DNA from: Epichloe hybrida
Lineage: Eukaryota > Ascomycota > Sordariomycetes > Hypocreales > Clavicipitaceae
DNA: 64,000 bases
Assembly (NCBI GenBank): GCA_019022495.1
Contig: JAFEKR010000027.1
Span: forward strand, 657,501 to 721,500
Reading direction: 5' to 3'
In this document: in pieces, positions 9,851 to 20,383 of the stretch
Layout: every line of letters starts with the position of its first letter
How positions within the stretch are numbered: position 1 is the stretch's first letter
Notes under the pieces: generated by a model
Databases searched by the model: none
Seen by the model: only the letters and a program-made list of their open reading frames with translations
What the model was told of the DNA's origin: nothing
Position numbers and translations under genes: made by a program

Positions 9851-11482
9851 ATGAAGGTGTCCGCAGCAGCAACCGTGGCGCTCGCCGCCGCACAGGCATG
9901 CCGCGCCGCCGACGCCGCTTCCTGGAAATCAAGGAGCATATACTTTGCGTTGACGGACCGCATCGCGCGCGGTGGCGACGATACCGGCGGCAGCGCGTGC
10001 CAAGATCTGGGCAACTACTGCGGCGGCACGTTCCGGGGCCTGCAGGGCAAGCTGGACTACATCAGGAACCTGGGCTTTGACGCCATTTGGATCACGCCCG
10101 TGGTTGCGAGTACGTGTCTGCGAGATGCCGTGCCGTGTCTCCCCTGTTCCGCGCTTCGGCTAATCACCAGATTGGGAAAAAAAATTAAAAATAGACTCCG
10201 ATCGAGGCTATCACGGGTACTGGGCTCAGGATCTCTACGCCGTGAATCCCAGGTACGGATCTGCCCAGGACTTGAAGAACTTGGTTGACGCCGCGCATGA
10301 AAAGGTGAGGTGAGGGAGGTACCGAGTATTTCCGCCAGCACGACATGATTTGGCAAACTCAGTTGACTGACTGACTGACTGGACTGACTGACTGACTGAC
10401 TGACTTCGGCTCTCGTTGCCTTTTTTTTTCAGAACATGTACGTCATGGTCGACGTCGTAGCCAACCACGTCGGACCCGGCTCCATCGGCGACGTTCGCCC
10501 CGATCCTCTCAACCAAGAGACTTCATATCACCCCCCGTGCAGCATCGACTACACCAACCAGAAAAGCATCGAGGTCTGCCGCGTGGCCAGCGATCTCCCG
10601 GACGTGCGCACCGAGGACCCCAGGATCCGCTCCCTGTACCAAGCATGGATCAAGTGGCTCGTCAGCGAGTACAAGTTCGACGGCCTGCGCATCGACACCG
10701 TCAAGCACGTTGAAAAGGACTTCTGGCCCGACTTCACCTCTGCGGCCGGCGTGTACAGCATCGGAGAGGTCCTCGACGGAGATCCCGTCTACGTCTCCGG
10801 GTACGCAAGCTCCATGTCGTCGCTGCTCAACTACCCCGTCTACTTCCCGCTCAACAGATTTTTCCAGCAAACGGGGTCGTCGCAGGACCTGGTCGACATG
10901 CACAACAAGGTGGGGAGCCTGTTTCCCGACCCTGCCGCGCTGGGAACCTTCCTGGACAACCATGATAACGCGCGCTTCCTGGGCCAGAAGAACGACGTGT
11001 CGCTGCTGAAGAACGCGCTGACATATGTCATGCTGGCCCGGGGTGTGCCCATCCTTTATTACGGAACAGAGCAGGCCTACGCGGGCGGCGCGAATCCGGG
11101 AAACCGCGAGGACCTCTGGCGAAGCAGCTTCGATACCAAGAGCGACATGTACCAGTTCTTGTCGACCTTGTCCGCCGTGAGAAAGGCAGCGGGGGGTCTG
11201 CCCGATAATGACCACACGCATCTGATGGTTGAGGCGACTGGGTATGCGTGGAGCCGTGCGAATGGGGCCGTCATTGCGCTGACGAGCAACATTGGCCGTG
11301 GAAAGTCGCAGAAGTACTGCATTGAGACGAGAAAGGGCCGTGCCTCGTGGAGAGGCAGCTTTGATGGCAAGACGTACGAGGCTGATGGCAGTGGGAAGCT
11401 CTGCGTCGACGTGAACAACGGGGAGCCTGTGGTGTTGGTGGCATTGAACATGTTGAAGATGCTACATGTGTGTGGTGGGTAG
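9851..11482 (+). CDS. Secreted GH13 alpha-amylase
   Basis: Three exons (9851-10109, 10195-10304, 10433-11482) join in frame to 472 aa. Intron 1 splits an Asn codon in phase 1; intron 2 is phase 0. Residues 1-19 are a signal peptide, so the enzyme is exported and hydrolyses internal alpha-1,4 bonds of starch or glycogen. GH13 signatures appear in order: VVANH (region I), GLRIDTVKH with nucleophile Asp211, GEV with acid/base Glu235, and FLDNHDNARF with Asp301. These positions run parallel to Aspergillus TAKA-amylase. The protein ends after the C-terminal beta domain; there is no CBM20 starch-binding domain. Intron 2 contains a (GACT)n microsatellite. A Zn2Cys6 regulator (16126-17904) and an alpha-glucoside permease (31370-33025) are on the same contig, suggesting but not proving a shared pathway. 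Confidence 0.93.
10362..10405 (+). repeat. (GACT)n microsatellite inside amylase intron 2
   Basis: About ten GACT-type tetranucleotides with one GG interruption, lying just before the polypyrimidine tract and acceptor of intron 2. Confidence 0.85.
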
Positions 11483-12170
11483 TAGAATCCGTACATGGCA
11501 GTACTTGGAAGGATTTTTCACGAGCAGTGGGTGCTCTTTGCAGAATCTCCCAAGGAATGCGATTCGGCGGCGGCATGAGCCGAGTGTTCTGGGTCACGGC
11601 TGGAAGAAACATGCTTGTTGGTGTCTTTCTTGGAATGCTGCGTCTTGGCTAGGGCGAGCGAGGCCTATGCTAGTGACACGTCGACTGAAATGGCTGGCTT
11701 TTGTTTCACCTTGTCTCTTCGTTGGTACATGGCACAGTGAAATGTTGCCCGCCGGAGCTTTGATGAGATGGAGCCAGACTCATAAATGAACAGCCGAACA
11801 GATGGCATTGTGGGGACAGAGACGGGACGGAAAACGGAAAGCATGCAGCAAACTCAAATGGAGCCCAAATGCCAGCAACGCACCGATGGCTGTCGCTGCA
11901 ACGCACCAGACGGGAGGAAGTCACTGAAGAAGAGAAGATTATGAAGCCGAGTCCCGTGCCGTAATCTGTGCCAGGCGTAATCCGTAGGTTAAGTGACATC
12001 CAGATGATTAAAATATGTATGCATGCACACACAACTTCTCACCCTGGCTCTTTCCTTCTCAACCCGTTGTATCCCCATCCCGGCTGTTGACTGCGCAAAC
12101 AAGCCGTCGTTTTCTCTGTTACATTCTCATCTTCCCACGCCGTGGTCCCTCGCATTTCTCACGCACAAAC
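11483..12170. other. Intergenic region amylase to metal ATPase
   Basis: 3' region of the amylase followed by the promoter/leader of the metal ATPase; a CT-rich tract before 12170 is typical of a fungal leader. No gene is seen. Confidence 0.5.
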
Positions 12171-15100
12171 ATGGGCGTGGATTGCTGCTCCGGTGGTGGT
12201 GAGAGCCACGCCGCACATTTTCTCGCATCGAGCTCCAGTCAGCATGGCGACATGGCGCATCACGAGGTTGAGCAAGGGGAGCTATGTGACGATGATTCCT
12301 GCTGCGATGAAACACATAGCGACTCTGTAACGCTTGCCTGCTGCTCCAGTGATGATGAACACTGCGACGGTGAGTACACCCGATTACCGGATCTAGCCGA
12401 TGCAGAAAGCCGTCCGGACATCATGTCTGACACCGCCACACAGAGAAATGCATCGTCGCTGCCGCCGCGTTGGAGTGCGAGATGACTTGTGAGACGGGCC
12501 AAAACGGTTTGTACATTCCAGTCGGCCCACCACTGAACCCCCCCTGGATGACTTGTGGTCACACCAGACCTTCCGTCATCGATGGGTGCATCATGCTAAC
12601 ACGTTGATATAACTCCTCTACAGGCTCTGCCAATCATGACCGCCAGCACGATGCTAATGGTGACCATCCGTCCCCTGCCTGTAGCATTCATCTTGCCAAA
12701 GCGTTCGACCAGTACAGCGCCTACCTCGAATCAGCTCGCTGCATATGCCTTAATATTCTCCAGAGAGGTTGGAACACCACTTGCTGCGCTGGCCAGCCCA
12801 ACAAGGGTCGCATCGCCGCCGTCAGAGTCCAGGCTAGCAACAGTACTGGCACGTATACCAGCGGGCGAAACAACCACAGGCACGACGGCCCTCGCCATCA
12901 CCACGAGATTAGGTGTCGTGGCCGGACGGCGCGTCGGGGGGGCGACATGTGCGGCAAATCTGACAAGGAGCATTGCCACAGCGGCGGTCACGAAGTCGAG
13001 CATGTCATCATCGGGAAGAAGGACAAGCATTGCAGGCCACATTCAGCCAGTTGGGATATCGAAAACGCGGCCTGCCAAGAGCATGTTGCGGTGGCGGTCG
13101 ATGGTATGACTTGCTCAGGATGCGGCAACAAGATGGAGCGAACGCTCAAAGCCATCGCCGGCGTTTCCTCTGTTCGGGTCAATTTTGTCATGGGTCACGC
13201 CGAGTTCAGCGTCGACACTTTGGTCAATAGCGCAGACGAAGTAATTCGTACGGCCGAGAGAGCAACAAATTTTCGCTGCCATCGTATGGCGAATGACGAC
13301 CAAGTGCTTGACGTCCTGGCCTCGGGAGAATCTGCCAAGGCCCTCGCGGATGTCGCAACTCCTGGTGTCACGGGGACGACTATTTTGGACAAGACGACAG
13401 TTCGCGTCATGTACGATCCCACCATGATTGGGGCGAGGGAGCTGCTTGAAACATTCCATGGTCGTTGCGCTGGGCTGGCACCTCCGCAAGATGACCCATC
13501 GATGTCAAGTGGCCGCAAAAGACTACATGATCAACTGATCAAGACAATCCTCTCGGCAACGTTTACCATACCCGTTGTTGTTCTGGCTTGGGGCGATAAG
13601 CTGGTCGACGAAAGGACTCGCTCCATAATTTCCATCATACTGGCGAGCATCGTTCAGCTCATAGCCGTCCCAGACTTCTACCGGCCGGCAATTGGCGCTC
13701 TGATTCACAGCTGTACTATCGAGATGGACATGCTTGTCGTTGTCAGCATCACTGCTGCATACGTGTACTCTGTTGTGGCCTTTGGATTTCTCATGGCAGG
13801 CAAACCTTTGGAAACGAAGGAATGCTTCGAAACAAGTACGTTGTTGATCACCTTGGTCATTCTCGGTCGATTGGTGGCTGCTTTTGCACGCATGCGGGCT
13901 GTAGAGGCCGTATCTCTCCGCTCCCTTCAATCAATGACAGCCACCATTGTTGAAAGCGGAATCGACAAAGAGATCGATGCTCGGCTTTTGCAGTACGGTG
14001 ATCTGCTCAAGGTTGGCCCTCACTCTGCCGTCGCCACCGACGCTATCGTGATCAGTGGTTCTAGCGAAGTTGACGAGTCCATGCTGACTGGGGAAAGTGT
14101 TCCGGTGTTAAAAAAAGAAGGGGATTTCATCATTGCTGGAACCGTCAACGGGACCGGCACCTTGGTCGCCAAACTGACTAGGCTCCCAGGCAAGAATACT
14201 GTCACCGACATTGCTAAGCTTGTCGAGGAGGCTCAAAACTCGAAGCCCAGGCTCCAGGATCATGCCGACAAGGTGGCGAGCTGGTTTGTCCCGATTGTCA
14301 CCTCCATCGCCATCGCCGTTGTGATTGTCTGGCTTATAATCGGCTTCAAAGTGCGCCGTTACAGGACCGTTCATTATTCCATCTCAAACGCCGTCACGTA
14401 TGCTGTCGCAACTCTGGCCGTGTCGTGCCCATGTGCGCTTGGTCTGGCAGTGCCGATGGTGCTGGTAATCGCTGGAGGCATCGCCGCTCGCAACGGTGTC
14501 ATCATCAAATCAGCAGAGTGCACAGAGCGCGCACGTAAGATCACGGACATCGTTTTCGACAAGACTGGGACGATTACCGAGGAGATTCTCGACGTCACCG
14601 AGCAGGAATATCTCATAAAAAAGGATGAAGCCATTTCGATTTCGAAGGCTCTGGTTGCTGGGAACAAACACCCAGTTTCTCTTGCCGTGACCAAGCACCT
14701 GGCTCGGTACAGTACAAGTGGCGCGATCCTCGACGAGGTCCACGTCATTCCGGGTGCCGGAGTTGAAGCAAAGATCGAGAAAGCGACCGTTCGTGCAGGC
14801 AATCCCAGATGGACTAGGACGGCTTCTCGCGACGTGGTGAGCCGCTTGCAGGATGGTGGCATGACACTGCTGGTGGTGACACGCAACGGCGAACCCATTG
14901 CTGTGTATGGTCTCCGCACGAGGCTACGTGAAGAAGCTTCACGCGTCATTTCTCAACTCAGCCAGCGCAAACTGACTATTCATCTCGTCTCTGGTGATCA
15001 GAAGCAGGCTGTCGAGATGGCGGCAGCCCAAGTCGGTATCCCTCAAGTAGCATCTCAGTGCACTCCTTCACAAAAGCGTGATTATGTGGCCAATCTCATG

Positions 15101-15502
15101 GCCAAAGGCAAAACAGTCATGTTTGTCGGAGATGGAACCAACGACGCCGTTGCCGTGGCCCAAGCAGACATCGGGGTGCAGCTGGGCAGCGTGCTCTCTG
15201 CCAGCGATGTCACGCGCGGTGCTGCTGATGTGGTTCTTCTCAACGGTCTCGAAGGCATTCCGTTCCTCTTGGACATCAGTTGTGTAAGCTTCCGTCGCAT
15301 GGTCTTCAACTTTGCATGGTGTGCCGTATACAATCTACTGGCCATCCTTTTGGCTTCTGGCGCCATGGTCAACATTCGCGTGCCACCAGCGTATGCCGGC
15401 CTGGGCGAAATCGTCAGCGTACTGCCCGTCATCGCAGCGGCCATGACGATGCTGCTGAAGAAGACCAAAGTTGCGTCGATTGCAGCTCAAACGGGCATTT
15501 GA
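12171..15502 (+). CDS. P1B-type heavy-metal-exporting ATPase, PCA1/CrpA-like
   Basis: Three exons are inferred: 12171-12369, 12444-12506 and 12624-15502, joining to 1046 aa. Both introns interrupt Gly/Glu codons in phase 1; the first has a perfect GTGAGT donor. The 63-nt second exon encodes a Cys-containing stretch (KCI...LECEMTCE) that fits the Cys-rich tail. Order of parts: an N-terminal Cys/His/Asp-rich region with CC pairs (~1-80), a His-rich linker, one HMA domain with GMTCSGC (Cys251, Cys254), membrane helices, the TGES actuator loop, the CPC metal site in SCPCALG (Cys689, Cys691), DKTGT with phosphorylated Asp733, and GDGTND. CPC ATPases of this fold export Cu(I), and fungal PCA1/CrpA types also Cd. 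The Cys-rich tail suggests metal sensing or buffering. The substrate cannot be fixed from sequence. Confidence 0.9.
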
Positions 15503-16125
15503 TTCAGCCAGCATTGACGACAACACATCACATACTTGCTTTGTACATGTGAACAACAGAAACAGAAAACGACTTGGACCGTGGCGACCGGGTGTGAGCG
15601 GAATGGTGCTGGGTGTTTTCCCCTTTGATTGCTGTGCTGGATCAGTGAATGCTGTGTCTGGTGGCCACGGCCACATCCGCAGACAGAAAAAAAAAAAAAA
15701 GCTCCTGTGACACCCATGAGCCTTATCCATGCTGGTTTCGGAGATGAGGTGGCGGCAGATGAAAAAAAGGTGACTAAATATATGTGATGCAGACACTAGT
15801 CTTACGTATATTATTAAAAGTTATTTTTTTGCCCATACCAACAGACATCTGATGTTGGGAGTGCGTGATGAGGTGCGTGATGAGGGAAAGACGAGATGTT
15901 GATGTCTTGTCTTGATTCGATAGCCCGCCCCTCTTATCTGGGTGTCCATCAAGGTCCTCGCGCCACGCAACAACTTCATCATCTGAACGGATTGAGGCGC
16001 CATTTGCACCGCGTTTTTCCTCATACTATACTTGTGAAAGAAAAAAAAACCTCCCCCATTTCAAAATAGATCAAACATCAAGTTGTAAGTGCGTTCATAT
16101 TACTCGGCACAAATCATGGTAGCAA
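15503..16125. other. Convergent 3' region, metal ATPase and Zn2Cys6 regulator
   Basis: No gene is seen. Poly-A runs at 15688-15701 and 16040-16048 and A/T-rich signals are consistent with transcript ends from both sides. Confidence 0.5.
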
Positions 16126-17904
16126 TCATCCCGATAGAGTTGCGTGGTTTCCACAATCCCCCTGCGTAGCCCTCGATATCGAATCGTACGTCTCGGAAGT
16201 AGCAGGACTCGCGCCGGCCAAGTCCCGGAAATCCACGACGGTATACATGTGCTGCAGCACCTCGAGCTTCTCTCGCAGGTAATCTCTCTGGTGTTTCTGC
16301 GACCTCTCGAAGCTGAAGATGAAGTGCACGAGGAAGAAGAAATCTTCTAGTCTTGCCCTGGCCTCATCCTCCGTCTGGCTTGCGCTTCTCGGCAGAGCGA
16401 GGACGTCGGCTACGGTGCTCGTGATTTCAAAAAGTTTCTGGAGGATGCCGCTTCCGTGGAAGACGACGCTCGATGTGCTTTTGAGGCGGGAGACGAGGCT
16501 GCGCAGCTGGGCGGAGAGCCGTTGGGCGGGGAAGTGGAGGGAGAGTCCCACGTGGGTGTTCTGGGTGGGCTCGGAGCGGAGGAGGCCCTTTGACAGGGCG
16601 AGCTGCCAGACGAGAGTGCGTAGCCAGAGTCGTGTGACGAACAGGTCGGCGTGCTGGAGTTCGACGAGGGCGCCGCAGCCGCGGGCCATCATGTCTCTCT
16701 CTTCCTCGAGGGCGTCGGCTTCGTCCTGATCGATCTGTGCTTGCTTGCTTTCGATCCATTGGGAGGTAAGTTCTGGTGCGGAGGAGGGGCGATTCGGGTC
16801 CTGCTGCGCGGCCCAGTGGGCGAGGAACGGCTCGTCAATGTTCTGGAAGAGGAGGATGAGGCGGTTCCACCCGACGGCGACGTGGGTGGGAATGGAGTCG
16901 TCGAGGAAGGGGAGGCCAGTGCGAAGGGGGCCCATGGTGCACGGGAAGCCCGACATGACGAACAAGAAGCGTTCGTGGATGTACATTTCCCAGTACATCC
17001 TTTGCCGACGACAGAGTTCGACATGACCCAGCCGAGAGTCTCCTTGATGGTATTGGTGCATGTTCATCATCTGGACCATGCTGATTGCTTCCTGCAGGAT
17101 GGTGTAGCTGCGGTCGAAACGCTTGAATGCCAGGAGACTGATCTCAAGCCAGATGCAGGTCATTATGCGCTTGACCGTGACCGGCATCTCGTCTTGCAGG
17201 CCGCCGCTGTATCCGTCGCGTTCTCTGCTCGTCTCCGCCTTGCGATATGCCCAGAAGCAGTGCTGCATCAGCGTGTTCATTTGCGCAGCGATATCGCACC
17301 CATTCATTGTCCATGAGATCTTGGTCAGGTTGACCGTGACAGCTGCATATGCGTGGACGAGGGCAGAGTCTTCGTAGTCGTGGTGCATGTTGTGAATGGC
17401 AGCTCGAATCTCTGCCGGTGTCAAGACGGGGTTGACGGGATACACGAGCTCCTCGAACTCGGGAAGAAGCCCCAGAAAGTAATCTGCCGAGAAGCCGCAG
17501 CCCGGCACAGTATAGCCATGATCGGAGCGCGGGCTACTGGTGAGGCCGTCGACGATCCCTGCGATGGATGTTACCGGCACGGCTCCCGCCGCTGTCGGTG
17601 ATGATTCTGTCGAGGGACTATCACATCCACTGGCAGAGTCAGCGTGAAGCGTAGCCCCGTATGGCGGAGATGACATGGTGGTGTTTGCGCCGTTGGGGAA
17701 TGACTTGTTGCGCAGCTGGGCAACGAGGCGTCCCCGAACGCCGGGTTTCCGCTTCGGAGGCGCCGGTGCAAAGTTGCAGGCCAGGTTGAGGTGAGAGCAT
17801 TGCGCGCAGGGCTGTTCGCCGCTGCAGCGGACTTTCCTCACACGGCAGGCATCGCATGCGCGTGAAACCTTGGGCCCGGAGCCATTCGAGGCTTGACTGC
17901 TCAT
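16126..17904 (-). CDS. Zn2Cys6 fungal transcription factor
   Basis: An intronless frame of 592 aa, presumably nuclear. The binuclear zinc cluster is complete near the N-terminus: Cys17, 20, 27, 33, 36 and 43 in CX2CX6CX5CX2CX6C spacing, followed by a basic linker (PPKRKPGVRGRL). A Ser/Pro-rich region (~75-120) precedes the fungal-specific middle homology region (~130-550), recognisable from the helical RRQRMYWEMYIHERF segment and a conserved SGFP patch. Regulators of this layout bind CGG half-sites, usually as dimers, and many control carbon-source genes. Because an amylase lies 4.6 kb to one side and an alpha-glucoside permease beyond the retroelement block, a role in starch or maltose use is a reasonable guess. 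It is not an obvious AmyR ortholog, and other targets are possible. Confidence 0.9.
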   Translation of the reverse strand: MSSQASNGSGPKVSRACDACRVRKVRCSGEQPCAQCSHLNLACNFAPAPPKRKPGVRGRLVAQLRNKSFPNGANTTMSSPPYGATLHADSASGCDSPSTESSPTAAGAVPVTSIAGIVDGLTSSPRSDHGYTVPGCGFSADYFLGLLPEFEELVYPVNPVLTPAEIRAAIHNMHHDYEDSALVHAYAAVTVNLTKISWTMNGCDIAAQMNTLMQHCFWAYRKAETSRERDGYSGGLQDEMPVTVKRIMTCIWLEISLLAFKRFDRSYTILQEAISMVQMMNMHQYHQGDSRLGHVELCRRQRMYWEMYIHERFLFVMSGFPCTMGPLRTGLPFLDDSIPTHVAVGWNRLILLFQNIDEPFLAHWAAQQDPNRPSSAPELTSQWIESKQAQIDQDEADALEEERDMMARGCGALVELQHADLFVTRLWLRTLVWQLALSKGLLRSEPTQNTHVGLSLHFPAQRLSAQLRSLVSRLKSTSSVVFHGSGILQKLFEITSTVADVLALPRSASQTEDEARARLEDFFFLVHFIFSFERSQKHQRDYLREKLEVLQHMYTVVDFRDLAGASPATSETYDSISRATQGDCGNHATLSG

Positions 17905-18657
17905 TTAGGCTTGCGATGCCGTTTGCATGAACGGCGGGGCCGAAAGGCGCGGGGCGGGGCGGTGGACGAGGTGGACGCGGTGGATGGCGTCGCGAATGCT
18001 GGTGCCGTTGCTATTGTGCGAGAAGAAAGGATATACACCAGTCGAGATCATCATCGACGAGGCGCTCTCAAGGCAATCGGCTGTTCAGCGCCTTTCTGCG
18101 GCCGTTGAATTTTTGTGCGCAACCGTGAATTTCCCTCCCCCCCATCCTTGTCCCCCGCCTTTTGACGTCGATGGCTCTGCTCTGGTCGGCGTCTGAATGA
18201 CAGATGAGGTCAGCACTTGCAGTGCAGTGTCATCTGCGGCTGGGCCAGCACCGGGCGAGCGAGGCAAATGTTGAAGGGAGTGAGCACTCCGTATCTGGCC
18301 CTCAATGTTGATGTTGGAAACGACACCACTGCACCAGTGTCCGACGCCGAGTCAAGCTGATGAGTGATGGATTTCATGGATGGATATGGCCGAGGTGACG
18401 AGAACCTCGACTTCTTCAACGGACTTGACTGGACTGGACGGGGCTTGTCGTCAGTGGACGACGATGTTGCAATACATAATCAGGGGGCCTGCACTTTGCC
18501 GAGCCATCCCACATGATGAAGAACCCCACTTGTGAGGTCTAGATGCATAATATTGCTACGTCGTCGTACCGAGTTACATGTGTATGTATGTATGTACATG
18601 TACATATGTGGTCCGTACGAAAAAAATGTCTTCCCCAACACGTCCCCACCCAGCTTC
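17905..18657. other. Promoter of Zn2Cys6 gene and left flank of the retroelement
   Basis: Upstream region of the minus-strand regulator. A TGTATGTATG/TACATGTACA simple-sequence patch sits at about 18578-18608. No gene is seen. The ATTGT target site of the outer element follows directly. Confidence 0.5.
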
Positions 18658-18662
18658 ATTGT
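18658..18662. repeat. Left target-site duplication of outer copia element
   Basis: ATTGT, matching the ATTGT at 30316-30320 immediately beyond the 3' LTR. Five bases is the usual Ty1/copia duplication length. Confidence 0.9.
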
Positions 18663-18895
18663 TGTTGGAATCCCGCCGCAAGCGTTCAACCGCATGTAGG
18701 CAACTTAGACACTAGGACCCACCTGACTAGTTACTTTTCCGGACCTTTAGTAAATACATAGTATAGTTTATATAGGCAGATTACATACCCTATAGTATAG
18801 GTACTTAGTTATTTAAACTATAGTCTACGCCCTCTTATAAGGTTAGGTAACTTAATCTAGACTTTCATTTCTAATCCTAGCTACTTAGTCTAATA
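18663..18895 (+). repeat. 5' LTR of outer copia element
   Basis: 233 bp, alignable without gaps to 30083-30315. By hand I count about 33 differences, all transitions. The first ~80 bases keep G/C where the other LTR has A/T; the remainder shows the reverse. Confidence 0.92.
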
Positions 18896-20152
18896 TAGTA
18901 GTAATTACTTAGTGTTTATAATATAAAGACCCTTCTTTCTAATTAATACCTTTATTAAGTTAATTCTAATTAATTAATTATTAAATTTAGTATATCCTAG
19001 TAAGAAGATAGGGTTTAATTATAATTATTAATATTATAATTAGGCAACCCCTAGTAGCAAGGAAGATTTGCGTAGGTTAAAGTTTAATAAATTATAATAA
19101 TAATAACATAGGATATTATTAAGATATCTAAGGAAACTAACATTACTTAAGGCTATAAGCTAGTAGTTAAGCTATAGGAACCCTATTATTAGGACCTATA
19201 GTTTAAGATAATAAAGGTAAGAGCTATTAAAGACAGGATTTAGGTCTTCATTAATCCTAATTTAATAACAACTCTTAACTACTTACCTAAGCTACTAATC
19301 CTAATAGGAAAAGGGACTTTAGTAGTAAGAAAAGCAGTAATTATAGCTTTAACTACTTTACTAGAAAACTAAACTAAAGGGCCTTAAATACGCTTAAGAA
19401 TATTAATATCTAGAGTTATAAGTAATTAGTAGTAACCTTAAGAAAGCTCTCCTCCTATAAGCATTACTCCTATTATTAACTTAACTAAAGAGAGATACTT
19501 TAAATACCCTTAATAACTAGATAATACTAAAGATAGTGCTTAGTGTATAGTTCTTAATAAATAATATTAAGTATTTAATAGTTAGTATTAGAGTCTATTA
19601 AAGACTATAAGAGAATACTATAATTAGTTTATTACAACGCTTAGAAATAAGTATAAGCAAATAATCCTATAGTATATCTTACTTTATAAGAAGCTTAAAA
19701 CGCTTATAAGGAATATAATACCCTTAAATAGAATAATTAGGTATTATGCTAAGGTTAACTTTAATAAAGTTATTAAGCATAGCCTAGTAAAGGTTAATAT
19801 TAATAAATAGCTTGCTAACATGTTAATTAGCTATAAGTAATGTTTTTAAGCAAATTACTTAATTATAAAAGGTAACTCTCTAATTAAGATAATTAATAAT
19901 ACTATTAGCACCTAATTCCCTTTAATTTCAGCTTAAATTAATTTACTAATCTTTACTACTAAAATTAAGGGTAAAACCCTTAATTTTTACTCTACAATTA
20001 TAAGGATTAGGTATCTAATTAAAGCCTAGGGAAGGTCTTAAAGTAAATCCAGAGAATCTTTTAGAGTAAAGCTAACTCTTAATAGTTAGACTAAAGAAGA
20101 TCTTAATAAGGGAGATAAAAAGCTACTTTATATTTATTATAATAAGTATAAG
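18896..20152 (+). pseudogene. Decayed gag portion of outer copia element
   Basis: About 1.26 kb between the 5' LTR and the inserted inner element. By position it should be the leader and gag. It is extremely AT-rich and has stops in all frames; no domain can be named with certainty. The insertion of the inner element interrupts a Tyr/Lys-rich stretch that may be the remains of a CCHC zinc knuckle whose Cys codons became Tyr. Confidence 0.55.
20148..20152. repeat. Left target-site duplication of inner copia element
   Basis: ATAAG, identical to 26358-26362 on the other side of the inner element. Confidence 0.88.
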
Positions 20153-20383
20153 TGTTGCGACAACCGGGTTAACATCGGGTTGACCACTAGGAAAGTGGAG
20201 CACGTGCGGCAACGCCGCACTGTGATTGGCCACACCCGTACGCAAGGCACACACGTAACTTGCGTCCCCCTTTTCTTGTAGCCATATAACGCTATAAATA
20301 GCTTTAATCCTTAGACCTTATTATATTATTAAACCTAACCCTACGTTACACTAGTGCATACTAATCCCTTAGTGTAACTAACA
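20153..20383 (+). repeat. 5' LTR of inner copia element
   Basis: 231 bp. It contains a GC-rich core with CACGTG and a perfect inverted repeat GTGCGGC-AAC-GCCGCAC (20204-20220), standing out in an otherwise AT-rich block. Confidence 0.92.
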
